This document shows, in pieces, positions 13,471 through 21,920 of a DNA stretch of 64,000 nucleotides. The notes beneath the pieces are model-generated. The model did no database searches and was not told where the DNA came from. It worked only from the letters and a program-made list of their open reading frames with translations. The DNA lies in IMG/VR virus record IMGVR_UViG_3300044957_000763, positions 248,001 through 312,000 of that record; one strand, given 5' to 3'. Origin of the DNA: a virus. Made by a program: the position numbers and the translations under genes. Position 1 is the first letter of the stretch. Each line of letters starts with the position of its first letter.

Positions 13471-14568
13471 TTAGACAGTACACGCCATTGCTGAGTTGGT
13501 GTACGCAGGGTCGTTAGTAACATCTAACGCCTCTTTTGCCCATGTTGGCAACATGAATTTATTTGATGCTTCTTCGCTTTCAAACTCGCATTCTAGTGTG
13601 ATAAGACCATCAAGATGTCCATGATAGATGTCTAACTCAAGTGTGTGTCCGTCATATGGTATGTAATAACGAGTTTTACAAACACTTGGCCAGTTTGCGC
13701 CCATAGTGTCAAAGAGCTCCATAGGTATTTTGGTTTCCCATTCCATTCTCTTAAGTGCGCCGCTACCTTTAATGCAAAGTTCAAATACAGACTTATCGTA
13801 AGACCTAGTCCTGATGACAAATCTGTCATCTTTCATAACATAGTGTTGGTTGATTTCTTTGCTGGTGGCAGTTTCTAAAACTTCTCTTGGCACACTATTT
13901 AGCTTAAACTTGCGTTCGATTTCAACATCAAGAATAGGGTGCAACAAAGACAGAATTGCTTGCAACTTAGCGTCTAAACTTTGTCCCGCTGGAATGAACA
14001 CCCAATTGGGGTGGTTTTTCCATGCTTCAACCAGTACAGTGTCTCGTTCAATGGCCATTTTTGCTGTGTCATACCGAGCTGGATTTGTAGAGCACAACCT
14101 GTCGTAGTCTTCGGCACTATGGCAAGCTAATGATTGCATGTGAATAACCATGCTGTATCTGGACATTACTGCGTCAATGTCCATTCCATATCGTGTGGAC
14201 ATTGTAATGTTCCCACCTGGTAGATATGCAGCCGGGTCTAACAATCCACGGTCAAAGAACACTGCGCGTTTTTTGGATTCTGCAGCCGCGTGTAGGTGCC
14301 CGTTTTCCATTGCCACCTGCGTCGGAATAATGGTTTCGTTGATGTAGTTCAGCCAATCTTCAGAAAACATTACATCACTGCCTGGTTTTGGGTATCCATT
14401 TGTCAGCAACATCGACGCAACCTCTGTCATAAATCTGGCTTTGTCTGCATAAGCGCCTTCTAAATAGTTAATGACAGTGCTTTTTCCAGCCAGCGGACCT
14501 CCAGTGAAAACAATGCGGTGTTGAACCTGGTTGACAATTGGGTCGGTGATTTGCTTGTGGTTTAGCAT
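13471..14568 (-). CDS. AAA-type P-loop ATPase/kinase fused to CYTH domain
   Basis: A 365-aa two-domain protein. Residues 15-200 form a P-loop NTPase of the AAA_28 kind with Walker A GGPLAGKST (about 23-31) and an acidic motif in AVFFDRG (about 100). Residues 212-360 form a CYTH (triphosphate tunnel) domain starting with the EIERKFKL signature (E-x-E-x-K) and followed by charged strands (FVIRTR, ELCIKGSG, LEWETK-type, LELDIYHGHLDGLITLECEFE). CYTH enzymes bind triphosphates (inorganic PPP, ThTP, cAMP synthesis). The fusion occurs in bacteria and phages; its substrate is not established. Leaderless: CATAAT at 14574-14579, 5 nt before the ATG. Confidence 0.85.
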   Translation of the reverse strand: MLNHKQITDPIVNQVQHRIVFTGGPLAGKSTVINYLEGAYADKARFMTEVASMLLTNGYPKPGSDVMFSEDWLNYINETIIPTQVAMENGHLHAAAESKKRAVFFDRGLLDPAAYLPGGNITMSTRYGMDIDAVMSRYSMVIHMQSLACHSAEDYDRLCSTNPARYDTAKMAIERDTVLVEAWKNHPNWVFIPAGQSLDAKLQAILSLLHPILDVEIERKFKLNSVPREVLETATSKEINQHYVMKDDRFVIRTRSYDKSVFELCIKGSGALKRMEWETKIPMELFDTMGANWPSVCKTRYYIPYDGHTLELDIYHGHLDGLITLECEFESEEASNKFMLPTWAKEALDVTNDPAYTNSAMACTV

Positions 14569-14709
14569 ATTGTATTATGGCACAATAATCAAAAGGGGTA
14601 TCTTGAAGTCCGCCGCCCCGCCAGCAATGCAGACCCTATCGGATTGCCAGCGCAATATGCACATCAATGCAAGAGGTCGCAGATGTTTTTTATTACACCA
14701 AGATGTATG

Positions 14710-15789
14710 CTAATCAACTGAGCTAACTGGAATCGCTTTAACAGTATTCCAGTCCAGCAGGGCGAATGCATCTTCGGTCATTGGCCCTGCTGTGGTAAAT
14801 CCAACAGCCATTCTGCACCTTGGGTGATTGTTCAACCTTCTGCATCCGTACATTAGCCAATCAGGTCGCAAGTTTCTGGGCACATTCTTAATTCCACATT
14901 CCGTAACCACTATTTGGCATTCTGTGTCCTCGGGGCTGATTGCGTCGTGTATTGCAACAAAGTCGACAAATCTTTGATACAGCCTATCGCCCCATTGTTG
15001 TCTTGTCATTCCCGCTTGATAATCCGGTGCATATACATGCACGTTTATAAACGAACTGGCTTTTAAGAAAGGTGCCTTGAGTGTGGTTATCTCTTGTCTT
15101 AAACCATCGGCATACTGGTATTCATAGCTTGGTCTTATCAGCAACGCACCTTGAGTGTTTACAGAATTTGGCCCGAGCCATCTGTTGTTCATCATTTCTT
15201 TGAAGCTCTGACTAAAAGTGCCATACGGGGCATATCCGGGGTTTTCGTTAACCTCGGAGTCTATTACCCAAGCCGATTCATTCTCGTCTTCAACCATTCC
15301 ATATTGTTGCCAAGACAATCCCTTTTCGCGATATGCAACCGCAAAAGTATCAATAACTTGGTTTCTCAACCATATCATTGGTTCCCAAAATGCTACATCG
15401 ACGTTTTTCCTTGGGTTGGTATATTCGTTCCAGTTTTTCCAAAGGTGCACATCAAGTTCATTAGTGAAATCCATTTTGTGGTATTCGGCATAATGCATTC
15501 GCCATGCTTTAGTGTTGGCAATATACGTGTTTGTTTGAACAATAATTCCAAGTCCTGCGGTCGCAGCTTCAAGTGCGATAAACCGATGAATTTCTTGCTG
15601 GGTGTAAGTGTTCGGCCCTTTTGCGCCTATTTCAGATAGCGCAGTATCAATCCGCACAACGTTGGCCTTATTGGCCTTTGCGGATTGAATACAGCGACGA
15701 TGAATTGCTCTATTGGGAGCATTTGCGCTGGTGCCCTCATAACCCCACGGGAGATGAAGCCCAACCAGCTTAGGAGTAATTGTGACCAT
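14710..15789 (-). CDS. Glycoside hydrolase clan A-like (cellulase-superfamily) protein
   Basis: A 359-aa protein with a TIM-barrel clan GH-A layout: KNWNEYTNP near residue 120 places the catalytic acid/base Glu after an Asn, and IVVTECGI near residue 300 places the nucleophile Glu. There is no signal peptide, so it would be virion-associated or act in the cytoplasm. Expected role: cleavage of a beta-linked polysaccharide, perhaps in host capsule or debris. It is a distant relative of the 19328-20929 enzyme. A palindrome covers its -10 box, suggesting repression. Confidence 0.65.
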   Translation of the reverse strand: MVTITPKLVGLHLPWGYEGTSANAPNRAIHRRCIQSAKANKANVVRIDTALSEIGAKGPNTYTQQEIHRFIALEAATAGLGIIVQTNTYIANTKAWRMHYAEYHKMDFTNELDVHLWKNWNEYTNPRKNVDVAFWEPMIWLRNQVIDTFAVAYREKGLSWQQYGMVEDENESAWVIDSEVNENPGYAPYGTFSQSFKEMMNNRWLGPNSVNTQGALLIRPSYEYQYADGLRQEITTLKAPFLKASSFINVHVYAPDYQAGMTRQQWGDRLYQRFVDFVAIHDAISPEDTECQIVVTECGIKNVPRNLRPDWLMYGCRRLNNHPRCRMAVGFTTAGPMTEDAFALLDWNTVKAIPVSSVD

Positions 15790-15790
15790 A

Positions 15791-15807
15791 GAATCATATT
15801 ATGATTC
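15791..15807. promoter_or_regulatory. Palindromic operator-like site over a -10 box
   Basis: GAATCATA-T-TATGATTC, perfect 8-bp arms, covering the minus-strand CATAAT (15798-15803) that precedes the glycoside hydrolase start by 8 nt. A dimeric regulator bound here would block the promoter. Confidence 0.5.
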
Positions 15808-15821
15808 TTAGTTTAACAGCC

Positions 15822-17501
15822 CTACATACTGTCTGGCATAGAAACCCCAAGGATGCCACCAACCAGAGACAGTGTTTGCTTTGTTAATTGCACAATTTGC
15901 AATCGGGCATAAGTTTGTTCCGGTTCGTTTTCTTGGATAACTTTACAGTTTTCATAGAATTCGTGAAACATCTTTGATAGCTCTACGGCAAAGTGCGCCA
16001 ATTGATGAACACTGCATGTCTCGGCGCATTTGTGAACCTCATCATTTAGCGATAGACACTTGACAATCAGCTTGTTTTCTTGAATGGTCAACTTGTGATT
16101 CCAGTCAAATTCAACATGCTGCGACGGTGCTTTGGCCAAGATTGACGCACATCGCGCATGGGCATACTTGACATAGAAACAAGGGTTGTCTTGCGCTTGC
16201 TTAACTGCAAGTCCTATATCAAAGTCCATGTGCTTGCTGGCAGAAACATACAGGTAGAAGAATCGCACCACGTCTTTTGCAGTGTCGAAATCTGACCCAA
16301 GTTCTTGCGCAACCTCGTTAATCAAATCAACCAGGGTATACAAGTTGCCATCTCGCTTTCGCATTAACACAGGCTGACCTTCTTTGATAAATCGCACAGC
16401 CTGGAAAATCACAACATTGAGCGATTCTGGGTTATGACCAAGTGCAGCCACACCTGCCTTTAATCGCGGAATGTAACCATGATGGTCTGGTCCAAACAAG
16501 TCAACCACATGCTGGTTACCTCGAGCGTATTTGTCGTGATGATAACTGATGTCACTTGCGGCATATGTCATTCGTCCGTCTGACCGCACTAGAACTCGGT
16601 CGTCGGAATCTCCGTACTGTTTGGTCAATAACCACGTTGCGCCATCAATTTTTGCAGATTGGCCACTGTCTTGAAGGTGTTGTAATGTGACACCCACCTT
16701 ACCAGACTCAATCATCGCCTGCTCACTGACCCACATGTCGAACTCAACTCCGAACTGAGCGAGTTCTTGTTTCTGATTGTCAATCATCATTTGTTGTGAG
16801 GTTGATTGATACCAATTCGTGTCGGCGTTTATTAAGTGCGCCGCATCGTACATTGATACCAGCACACTTGCAATGCCCTCAACGTATTCTCCTTTGTATC
16901 CATTTTCAGGCATGTCGTAAGACATACCAAGTAAATTGAACACATGGTGCTTCACGCTTTCGGAAAACAGTCGCATTTGCTCGCTGTTGACACCATCATT
17001 GATGTAATACTCTCGTGTCACATTGTGACCAATCATAGTCAAGACTCGAGACAGCACATCACCAATAGCAGCGCCTCGGGCAGCGGCTACCGTAATCGGT
17101 CCGTTTGGGTTGACCGAAACATACTCAACACTATAGCTCTCAGGTTGTTTGGTGCTTGATATTGTTTCCCCACCAAGTGCGCTTTGTGTTGCGTGTTGCA
17201 ATAGTGTCGTGTCTACTTTGACGTTGAGAAACCCTGGCTTAGACCATATAAACGTCAAACCCTGCTCTTCAAGACCGGCGAAGCCTTTGGTCTGGTTAAT
17301 TGCATGGAACACACCATAACTGTCGGTGCCAGAGATTTTAGCTGCCCGCATACAAAATGTTGTGGTGTAATCATATTCTATATTAGATGCTGATGGCTGA
17401 AGGTCTATTGGAATAGACAACAACGAATCATGCAACAATCCTGCAATCACAGTCTGTTCGACGGCGTGTTCAATATGTTTTTCAATATCCAGTTGCAACA
17501 T
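15822..17501 (-). CDS. Arginyl-tRNA-synthetase-like protein lacking HIGH histidines
   Basis: A 559-aa, essentially full-length ArgRS relative. It has the family's VEYVSVNPNGP...ARGAAIGD block, YINDGVNSEQ, the GHDRVLVRSDG-like and HHDKYARG region, a CRARF-like DALR end (RLQIVQLTKQTLSLVGGILG) and NDNPCFYVKYAHAR-like segment. In normal ArgRS the first block reads GP-L-H-V-G-H-GR; here it is GPITVAAAR, so both HIGH histidines are gone. The KMSK region is MRKRDGNLYTLVDL. ATP activation is therefore doubtful, and the protein may instead bind tRNA-Arg or act as a decoy. Leaderless: TAGAAT at 17508-17513, 6 nt before the ATG. Confidence 0.85.
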   Translation of the reverse strand: MLQLDIEKHIEHAVEQTVIAGLLHDSLLSIPIDLQPSASNIEYDYTTTFCMRAAKISGTDSYGVFHAINQTKGFAGLEEQGLTFIWSKPGFLNVKVDTTLLQHATQSALGGETISSTKQPESYSVEYVSVNPNGPITVAAARGAAIGDVLSRVLTMIGHNVTREYYINDGVNSEQMRLFSESVKHHVFNLLGMSYDMPENGYKGEYVEGIASVLVSMYDAAHLINADTNWYQSTSQQMMIDNQKQELAQFGVEFDMWVSEQAMIESGKVGVTLQHLQDSGQSAKIDGATWLLTKQYGDSDDRVLVRSDGRMTYAASDISYHHDKYARGNQHVVDLFGPDHHGYIPRLKAGVAALGHNPESLNVVIFQAVRFIKEGQPVLMRKRDGNLYTLVDLINEVAQELGSDFDTAKDVVRFFYLYVSASKHMDFDIGLAVKQAQDNPCFYVKYAHARCASILAKAPSQHVEFDWNHKLTIQENKLIVKCLSLNDEVHKCAETCSVHQLAHFAVELSKMFHEFYENCKVIQENEPEQTYARLQIVQLTKQTLSLVGGILGVSMPDSM

Positions 17502-17535
17502 GCGGATATTCTACCACAAACGTGCTATAATCACA
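17502..17535. promoter_or_regulatory. Divergent leaderless promoter pair
   Basis: Minus strand TAGAAT (17508-17513), 6 nt before the ArgRS-like ATG. Plus strand TATAAT (17526-17531), 4 or 7 nt before tandem ATGs at 17536 and 17539. The total gap between genes is 34 nt. Confidence 0.7.
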
Positions 17536-18036
17536 ATGATGTTTAGAAAGCAAAGACAGAAGTTGCTCGAGGCACGTATCTATGAACTGGAAAAAGAACT
17601 GGAATCAAAACGCGAGATAATTCGAGTGCTTGAGGCCAACTGTGACATATTTATTGCTGAACGCCACAGTGCGTGTGAACACGAGTATCAAATGGTATGT
17701 GCTTGTGTTTTGCCAGACATAGAACCATATGAAACTGGCGGAATGTTTTCTTCAGTACCAGGTGTGACTAAAACCTTTTTTCATCCAGCAGAACACGATG
17801 ACAGTGATACAGTTGCAATATACGCACACAGATGCAAAAAGTGCCACCATCTGAAGCCAGCTACGTGTTTTGATGTCGCTGCAGAAGCATCAAGTAAATG
17901 GGTTGAATATGAAGGAGCGGCAATCCGAGAAGGTCATAAATATATGGTGTGTGAGTCATCCCATAAACCAAAGCCAGTCAACAAACTAGATGCAATCGTT
18001 GCTGAATGTGAAAATTATAAGACATCCAAATTGTAG
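17536..18036 (+). CDS. Coiled-coil protein with Cys/His cluster, about 166 aa
   Basis: The N-terminal 40 residues form a predicted coiled coil (leucine/glutamate heptads around LEARIYELEKELESKREI). The rest has scattered metal-ligand candidates: CEHEY, CACV, then HRCKKCHHLKPATC (about residue 115). Starts at tandem ATGs right after TATAAT. The C-terminal stretch KLDAIVAECE resembles the recurrent LD tail of other proteins in this window. It overlaps nadD by 47 nt in another frame. Confidence 0.65.
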   Translation: MMFRKQRQKLLEARIYELEKELESKREIIRVLEANCDIFIAERHSACEHEYQMVCACVLPDIEPYETGGMFSSVPGVTKTFFHPAEHDDSDTVAIYAHRCKKCHHLKPATCFDVAAEASSKWVEYEGAAIREGHKYMVCESSHKPKPVNKLDAIVAECENYKTSKL

Positions 18037-18646
18037 TCCAGACGCCAATCCTAATTGGCAACATATCGCTATTGTAGGTGGCACATTTGACCCACCTCAT
18101 TGGGGACATTCTACGCTTATCAAAGCTGCACAAGACAGCCTAAAGTGTGACTTAACCGTCATTCGACCATGCAACGGAAACCCACTTAAAACAAAATCAC
18201 ATGGTGACTTCAATCATCGCGTAGAAATGTGCGACATATTGTTTGGCGACATTCCTGGTGTTGAAATTTTTACATTCGAACAAGAACTTTCATATCCAAC
18301 ATACAGCTATGTTACGGTTCAAAGTATGTTCAATAAAAAAAAGTACGGCAATGCGTATTATCATTTCATGGTTGGAGAAGACTGTTTTGAGAGCATTGAA
18401 CAATGGAAAAATCTTAGTGAACTCTTTGCATACGCAAACATTTATGCTGTTGGGCCCAATGTGATTCAGGCATATGAGCGACTTCCTGAGTGGATTCGGC
18501 GCAACATGGGATACGTACAGATGCATTCAGTGGTCGATATCCATTCAACTCAAATTCGCAATCAGGTTTCAAATGGTAAGTATGACGAGCAGTACACATC
18601 TATAAATGTGCTACAATATATCAGAGAGCACAATCTATACAGGTGA
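17990..18646 (+). CDS. nadD: NadD-like nicotinate/nicotinamide mononucleotide adenylyltransferase
   Basis: A nucleotidyltransferase of about 200 aa. Residues 29-41 carry GGTFDPPHWGH, the (H/T)xGH-type ATP-binding signature, and HSTQIRNQ near residue 190 matches the ISSTxIR motif. Between them are HRVEMC and HFMVGEDCFE-type segments of NadD. The enzyme makes NaAD or NAD+ from (nicotinate/nicotinamide) mononucleotide and ATP in the cytoplasm. The N-terminus is about 20 residues longer than usual and overlaps the upstream gene; a GTG at 18008 is an alternative start. It may rebuild NAD+ during infection, which would counter NAD-depleting defence; that role is inferred. Confidence 0.88.
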   Translation: MQSLLNVKIIRHPNCSPDANPNWQHIAIVGGTFDPPHWGHSTLIKAAQDSLKCDLTVIRPCNGNPLKTKSHGDFNHRVEMCDILFGDIPGVEIFTFEQELSYPTYSYVTVQSMFNKKKYGNAYYHFMVGEDCFESIEQWKNLSELFAYANIYAVGPNVIQAYERLPEWIRRNMGYVQMHSVVDIHSTQIRNQVSNGKYDEQYTSINVLQYIREHNLYR

Positions 18647-18650
18647 CAAA

Positions 18651-19232
18651 ATGAAAGAATACACAATGAATGACGTCCGCCTTGCGGTCAACATGGCTTT
18701 TGATATGTTTGGAGACAAGATTCGCAAAGGCGATAAAACGCCATACATCGGCCACCTGTTGCGCGTGCTTGGCATTGTTCAAGAGGGTTCAGGTGGATTT
18801 CGCGCCCAGGTCGGTGCGGTGTTGCACGATGTGATTGAAGATATTGACGGTGGCGAAGATGCCATCCGTCAAGCGTTTGGGGAAGACATGGTTAGCCTAG
18901 TGCGCGAGTGCTCTGATACAGATGTTAGACCCAAGCCGGCATGGAAAGAGCGCAAAATTATGCACATTGCTCACATGGAGCATGCCTCTGCCGACGCATT
19001 GCGTATTTTGCTGGCCGACAAGATTGACAATGGCCGCAGTCTTTGCGTATTGGCAAACTATGCCGACCTCAATAGTTTTAATGCCACACCTCACGACCAA
19101 GCATGGTATTTTCACTCGGTTTCGGCCGCAATGTCGGCTTGGTCAGACATTCTTCCTGGGTATCAAGTTGATGAACTATCGGATATTGCAGAAGAATTAG
19201 CCGACCTTGTAGACTACGTTCCAGTAGAGTGA
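18651..19232 (+). CDS. HD-domain hydrolase, SpoT/MESH1-like
   Basis: A 193-aa HD protein with the SpoT pattern: TPYIGHLLRVLGIV (first His), then GAVLHDVIEDID (HD and ED pair) and ADKIDNGRSL (later Asp). This is the arrangement of (p)ppGpp hydrolases. There is no synthetase domain, so it is a small alarmone hydrolase candidate. It starts 4 nt after nadD with GGTGA upstream. A second, shorter HD protein of the same family is at 21178-21621. Degrading alarmones would keep the host in growth mode; activity is inferred. Confidence 0.78.
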   Translation: MKEYTMNDVRLAVNMAFDMFGDKIRKGDKTPYIGHLLRVLGIVQEGSGGFRAQVGAVLHDVIEDIDGGEDAIRQAFGEDMVSLVRECSDTDVRPKPAWKERKIMHIAHMEHASADALRILLADKIDNGRSLCVLANYADLNSFNATPHDQAWYFHSVSAAMSAWSDILPGYQVDELSDIAEELADLVDYVPVE

Positions 19233-19327
19233 TTACCAGTAATTTTACCAGCCAGCAATGCAATGAATGTCATTAAAAATTCCTAATGTTACAAGTGGTT
19301 CACTACCAGTGGCACTAGGAGTTTTTA

Positions 19328-20929
19328 ATGGCAATTTCAACATATCGCAAGCGGTTTCCGCTTCCTGAAGTCAAGTATCTCAATGGTCTTGGCTTCAATC
19401 TTCATTGGGACAACGGTGGTTTGCCAGGAGAACTGGCCGCAATTCGCGCAACAGGCGCAAGATGGGTTAGAACCGACCTGCTTTGGAACGCTGTTGAATT
19501 CAATGGCTCTTACAACTTTTCTCGATGGGATAAGCACTTTGCAGGTCTAAAAGAAAACGGATTGCGCTCGGTTAATATTCTTTGTTACAATCACCCAGAC
19601 TACATGAGTCCAGAACAAAAATCGCAAATGGTAAACGCATGGGATACCAGTTTTGGTCTCTATGGTGACCAACAGATAGCCGGGTTCTTGGCCTACGTCG
19701 AAGCCACGGTCAAGCGATATGCCGGCCAAGGTCATATTTGGGAGTTTTGGAACGAACCCAATGTCGGTCATTTTTGGAAACCAGCAATTGACCCTGCACA
19801 ATTTATGCATGTCTTCTCACAAGTTGCTAAACTTATCAGAGATATTGCGCCAGATGAATATATTGCTATTGATGCTAGTCATATTAATGGTGATTCTCCA
19901 TCAGGTATGTTTCTGGAAAACTGCATAAAGCTCGGATTGCTAGACTTGATTGATGTGTGGTTCATACACCCGTACACTACCATTTGGAATACAGGTTCTG
20001 TATTGAACGCCGAGGCCGCAGGTGCCCAATATACATGGGCCAAGAAATTGATTGCAAAATACATACCAAAGGGCAGGTATATTCGCGTGTTTCAGGGTGA
20101 ATGTGGGATAACTGAAACGGACTGTGATTTTTACGAGCCGTCTCCATTTACTACCACAAACACAACATCCACCGGCGGCACAAAGACTGATTCTGCAACT
20201 GACTCTGCAGACGCCGCGGCTCTTCCGACACGAAGTGAAAACCTATTAGGAGAACTGTCGACCAACTTTAATAATCCGCTATGGAGAGGGTATTGGCTCA
20301 AGCCTAATATGGTTACCGGAGTTCTAGACCCGCTTGGCAAGAATAATGCTGTTCGTTTGCTTAGTGCTGATAGAGATGCCGACCCAGGCAGGAATGTGTC
20401 AGGATTGATTGCTGGCTCAAATACTATCGTAGGAAGCACGACCAACCCTCAATATTATGTTGTTAGTTATTACGCCAGAGCTACTAAGGACAATTTGTTT
20501 GTATTCTTTGGATTATCAGACAAATACATTGCATACCATCTTTTGGATGATAAATGGAGACGATATTACATCACTTTCAAGGTTACATCAAATGAAACTC
20601 GGGCATTTCAGGTGTATGAACGATTCCCCAACAATGTTGATTGGGAAATTGCTTATCCTATGGTTGAGAGAATTGACAATCCAGAACCCAACACACAAGA
20701 GAGAAGACAAGCACTTCAAGCAGAGTATGCGAAGAAACAATGGCAAGTTGCTCTTAAAAACGGAGTGGCAATGAACATATGGTACAATTGGATGGACGAC
20801 GGGTCAAACGCCCTGGGCTATTACGACAATTTTGGAGTTGTAGAAGAGGATAGGTTAACCAAAAAACCAGCGTATCATGCGTTACAACAAGCATACTTTG
20901 ATTGGCGAACCAACGGTATTCCTAAATAG
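19328..20929 (+). CDS. Glycoside hydrolase clan A enzyme with inserted beta-rich domain
   Basis: A 533-aa protein. A TIM barrel begins with LNGLGFNLHW and RWVRTDLLWNAVE, has the acid/base motif WEFWNEPN (about residue 140), HPYT, and the nucleophile in FQGECGI (about 260). The barrel is interrupted by a Thr/Ser-rich linker (about 275-300) and a region of about 140 residues resembling a carbohydrate-binding beta-sandwich (TNPQYYVVSYYAR, FQVYERF), after which the last barrel strand returns (VAMNIWYNWMDDG, about 485). This resembles GH39/GH5-type enzymes acting on beta-linked glycans. There is no signal peptide. It has a good GGAG ribosome-binding site 8 nt upstream. Confidence 0.8.
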   Translation: MAISTYRKRFPLPEVKYLNGLGFNLHWDNGGLPGELAAIRATGARWVRTDLLWNAVEFNGSYNFSRWDKHFAGLKENGLRSVNILCYNHPDYMSPEQKSQMVNAWDTSFGLYGDQQIAGFLAYVEATVKRYAGQGHIWEFWNEPNVGHFWKPAIDPAQFMHVFSQVAKLIRDIAPDEYIAIDASHINGDSPSGMFLENCIKLGLLDLIDVWFIHPYTTIWNTGSVLNAEAAGAQYTWAKKLIAKYIPKGRYIRVFQGECGITETDCDFYEPSPFTTTNTTSTGGTKTDSATDSADAAALPTRSENLLGELSTNFNNPLWRGYWLKPNMVTGVLDPLGKNNAVRLLSADRDADPGRNVSGLIAGSNTIVGSTTNPQYYVVSYYARATKDNLFVFFGLSDKYIAYHLLDDKWRRYYITFKVTSNETRAFQVYERFPNNVDWEIAYPMVERIDNPEPNTQERRQALQAEYAKKQWQVALKNGVAMNIWYNWMDDGSNALGYYDNFGVVEEDRLTKKPAYHALQQAYFDWRTNGIPK

Positions 20930-20963
20930 AACCTATCGCACGCCGGCGCATCTATGCGGGCTG

Positions 20964-21119
20964 ATGAGATATATTCAAGTTGGAGATGTCGCATCAGCCC
21001 GCTCTGCTGTTGAGGCAACTGGCGCATTAGTAATTTCTGATGGCCGACTCGATTCTACGTTTGCCGTCTATGTAATTGACCCTCGATATGAAGCGATTAT
21101 GAATGCGCTGAAGAAATAA
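20964..21119 (+). CDS. Hypothetical protein, 51 aa
   Basis: The open frame extends to an ATG at 20877 inside the hydrolase gene, but that part reads like antiphase coding sequence, so the internal ATG is preferred. The protein has an alpha/beta look (TGALVISDGRLDSTFAVYVI). No ribosome-binding site is clear. Function unknown. Confidence 0.45.
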   Translation: MRYIQVGDVASARSAVEATGALVISDGRLDSTFAVYVIDPRYEAIMNALKK

Positions 21120-21166
21120 TAGACTTGTCTATTGTTCTATGGTGTAATTCTGGTTTTACTTTGTGA

Positions 21167-21172
21167 TATACT
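21167..21172 (+). promoter_or_regulatory. -10 box of a leaderless promoter
   Basis: TATACT, 5 nt before the ATG at 21178. Confidence 0.65.
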
Positions 21173-21177
21173 AGAAT

Positions 21178-21621
21178 ATGGCTACTTTACAAAGAGCAAT
21201 TGAACTGACCGTATTGTTGCACTCAAAACAAGTGGACAAATCCGGTCAGCCATATATACTTCACCCAATGCGCATTATGCTCAGGTGTTCAACAGCAGAA
21301 GAACGCCAGGCGGCTATAATGCACGACCTTATAGAAGACACTAATCTTACGATTGAAGAACTCGCCAAAGAGGGTTTTTGTCAATCCGTGATTGATTGCG
21401 TAAACTGTCTTACGCGCCGTGATGGTGAAACCTACGCAGATTTCATTGAACGATGCTGCGAGAACTCAATGGCAATCAAAATCAAGTTGTTGGACATTGC
21501 GGACAATATGGATGTCACACGGCTTGATACACTGGGAGAGAGCGACCTTGGTCGACTCAAGCGGTATCATCGAGCGAGAAAGCGATTACTTGAAGCACAA
21601 GGTGCGATAAGTATAGTATGA
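21178..21621 (+). CDS. Small HD-domain hydrolase, SpoT/MESH1-like
   Basis: A 147-aa protein with LLHSKQVDKSGQPYILHPMRI (first His region), AAIMHDLIEDT (HD...ED) and KLLDIADNMD (later Asp), the spacing of (p)ppGpp pyrophosphohydrolases. It is near the minimal length for this fold. It resembles 18651-19232 more in motif order than in sequence. Leaderless promoter; the next gene overlaps by ATGA. Confidence 0.78.
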   Translation: MATLQRAIELTVLLHSKQVDKSGQPYILHPMRIMLRCSTAEERQAAIMHDLIEDTNLTIEELAKEGFCQSVIDCVNCLTRRDGETYADFIERCCENSMAIKIKLLDIADNMDVTRLDTLGESDLGRLKRYHRARKRLLEAQGAISIV

Positions 21622-21920
21622 GCGAAAACACAAACCCTCGACAACTTGTTTATGACGCTATCGACCGTGAGCGAGATTACCAAGATATGGTATGGGGTCG
21701 CGGCCATGATGAAGCACACGACCTTCCAGCATGGTTGTTAATCATGCGACATCTACTCGCTGAGGCCGAGACAGCATGGTTGAATGGCGGACCTGGAGAA
21801 AGCCAAAGAAAAATTCTTCAGACCGTCGCTACAGGTGTTGCTGCCATTGAAGTCTGCGGACTTTACGAACGTAATTACACGTCAAGCAGAAAGAGAAACG
21901 ACAACGTTCGCTACGGGTAA
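21618..21920 (+). CDS. MazG-like all-helical protein (tentative), 100 aa
   Basis: Helical protein with RERDYQDMVWG, WLLIMRHLLAEAETAW and VATGVAAIEVCG, a pattern of E/D-bearing helices recalling MazG-like or phage dNTP pyrophosphohydrolase domains. The motif match is loose. It is coupled to the HD gene by ATGA and overlaps the convergent DUF3307 gene by 39 nt. Confidence 0.5.
   Translation: MSENTNPRQLVYDAIDRERDYQDMVWGRGHDEAHDLPAWLLIMRHLLAEAETAWLNGGPGESQRKILQTVATGVAAIEVCGLYERNYTSSRKRNDNVRYG

Noticed and set aside
14569-14709. Short minus-strand ORF of 29 codons in the gap
   Set aside because: No ribosome-binding site or promoter spacing; its end is promoter sequence of the AAA-CYTH gene.
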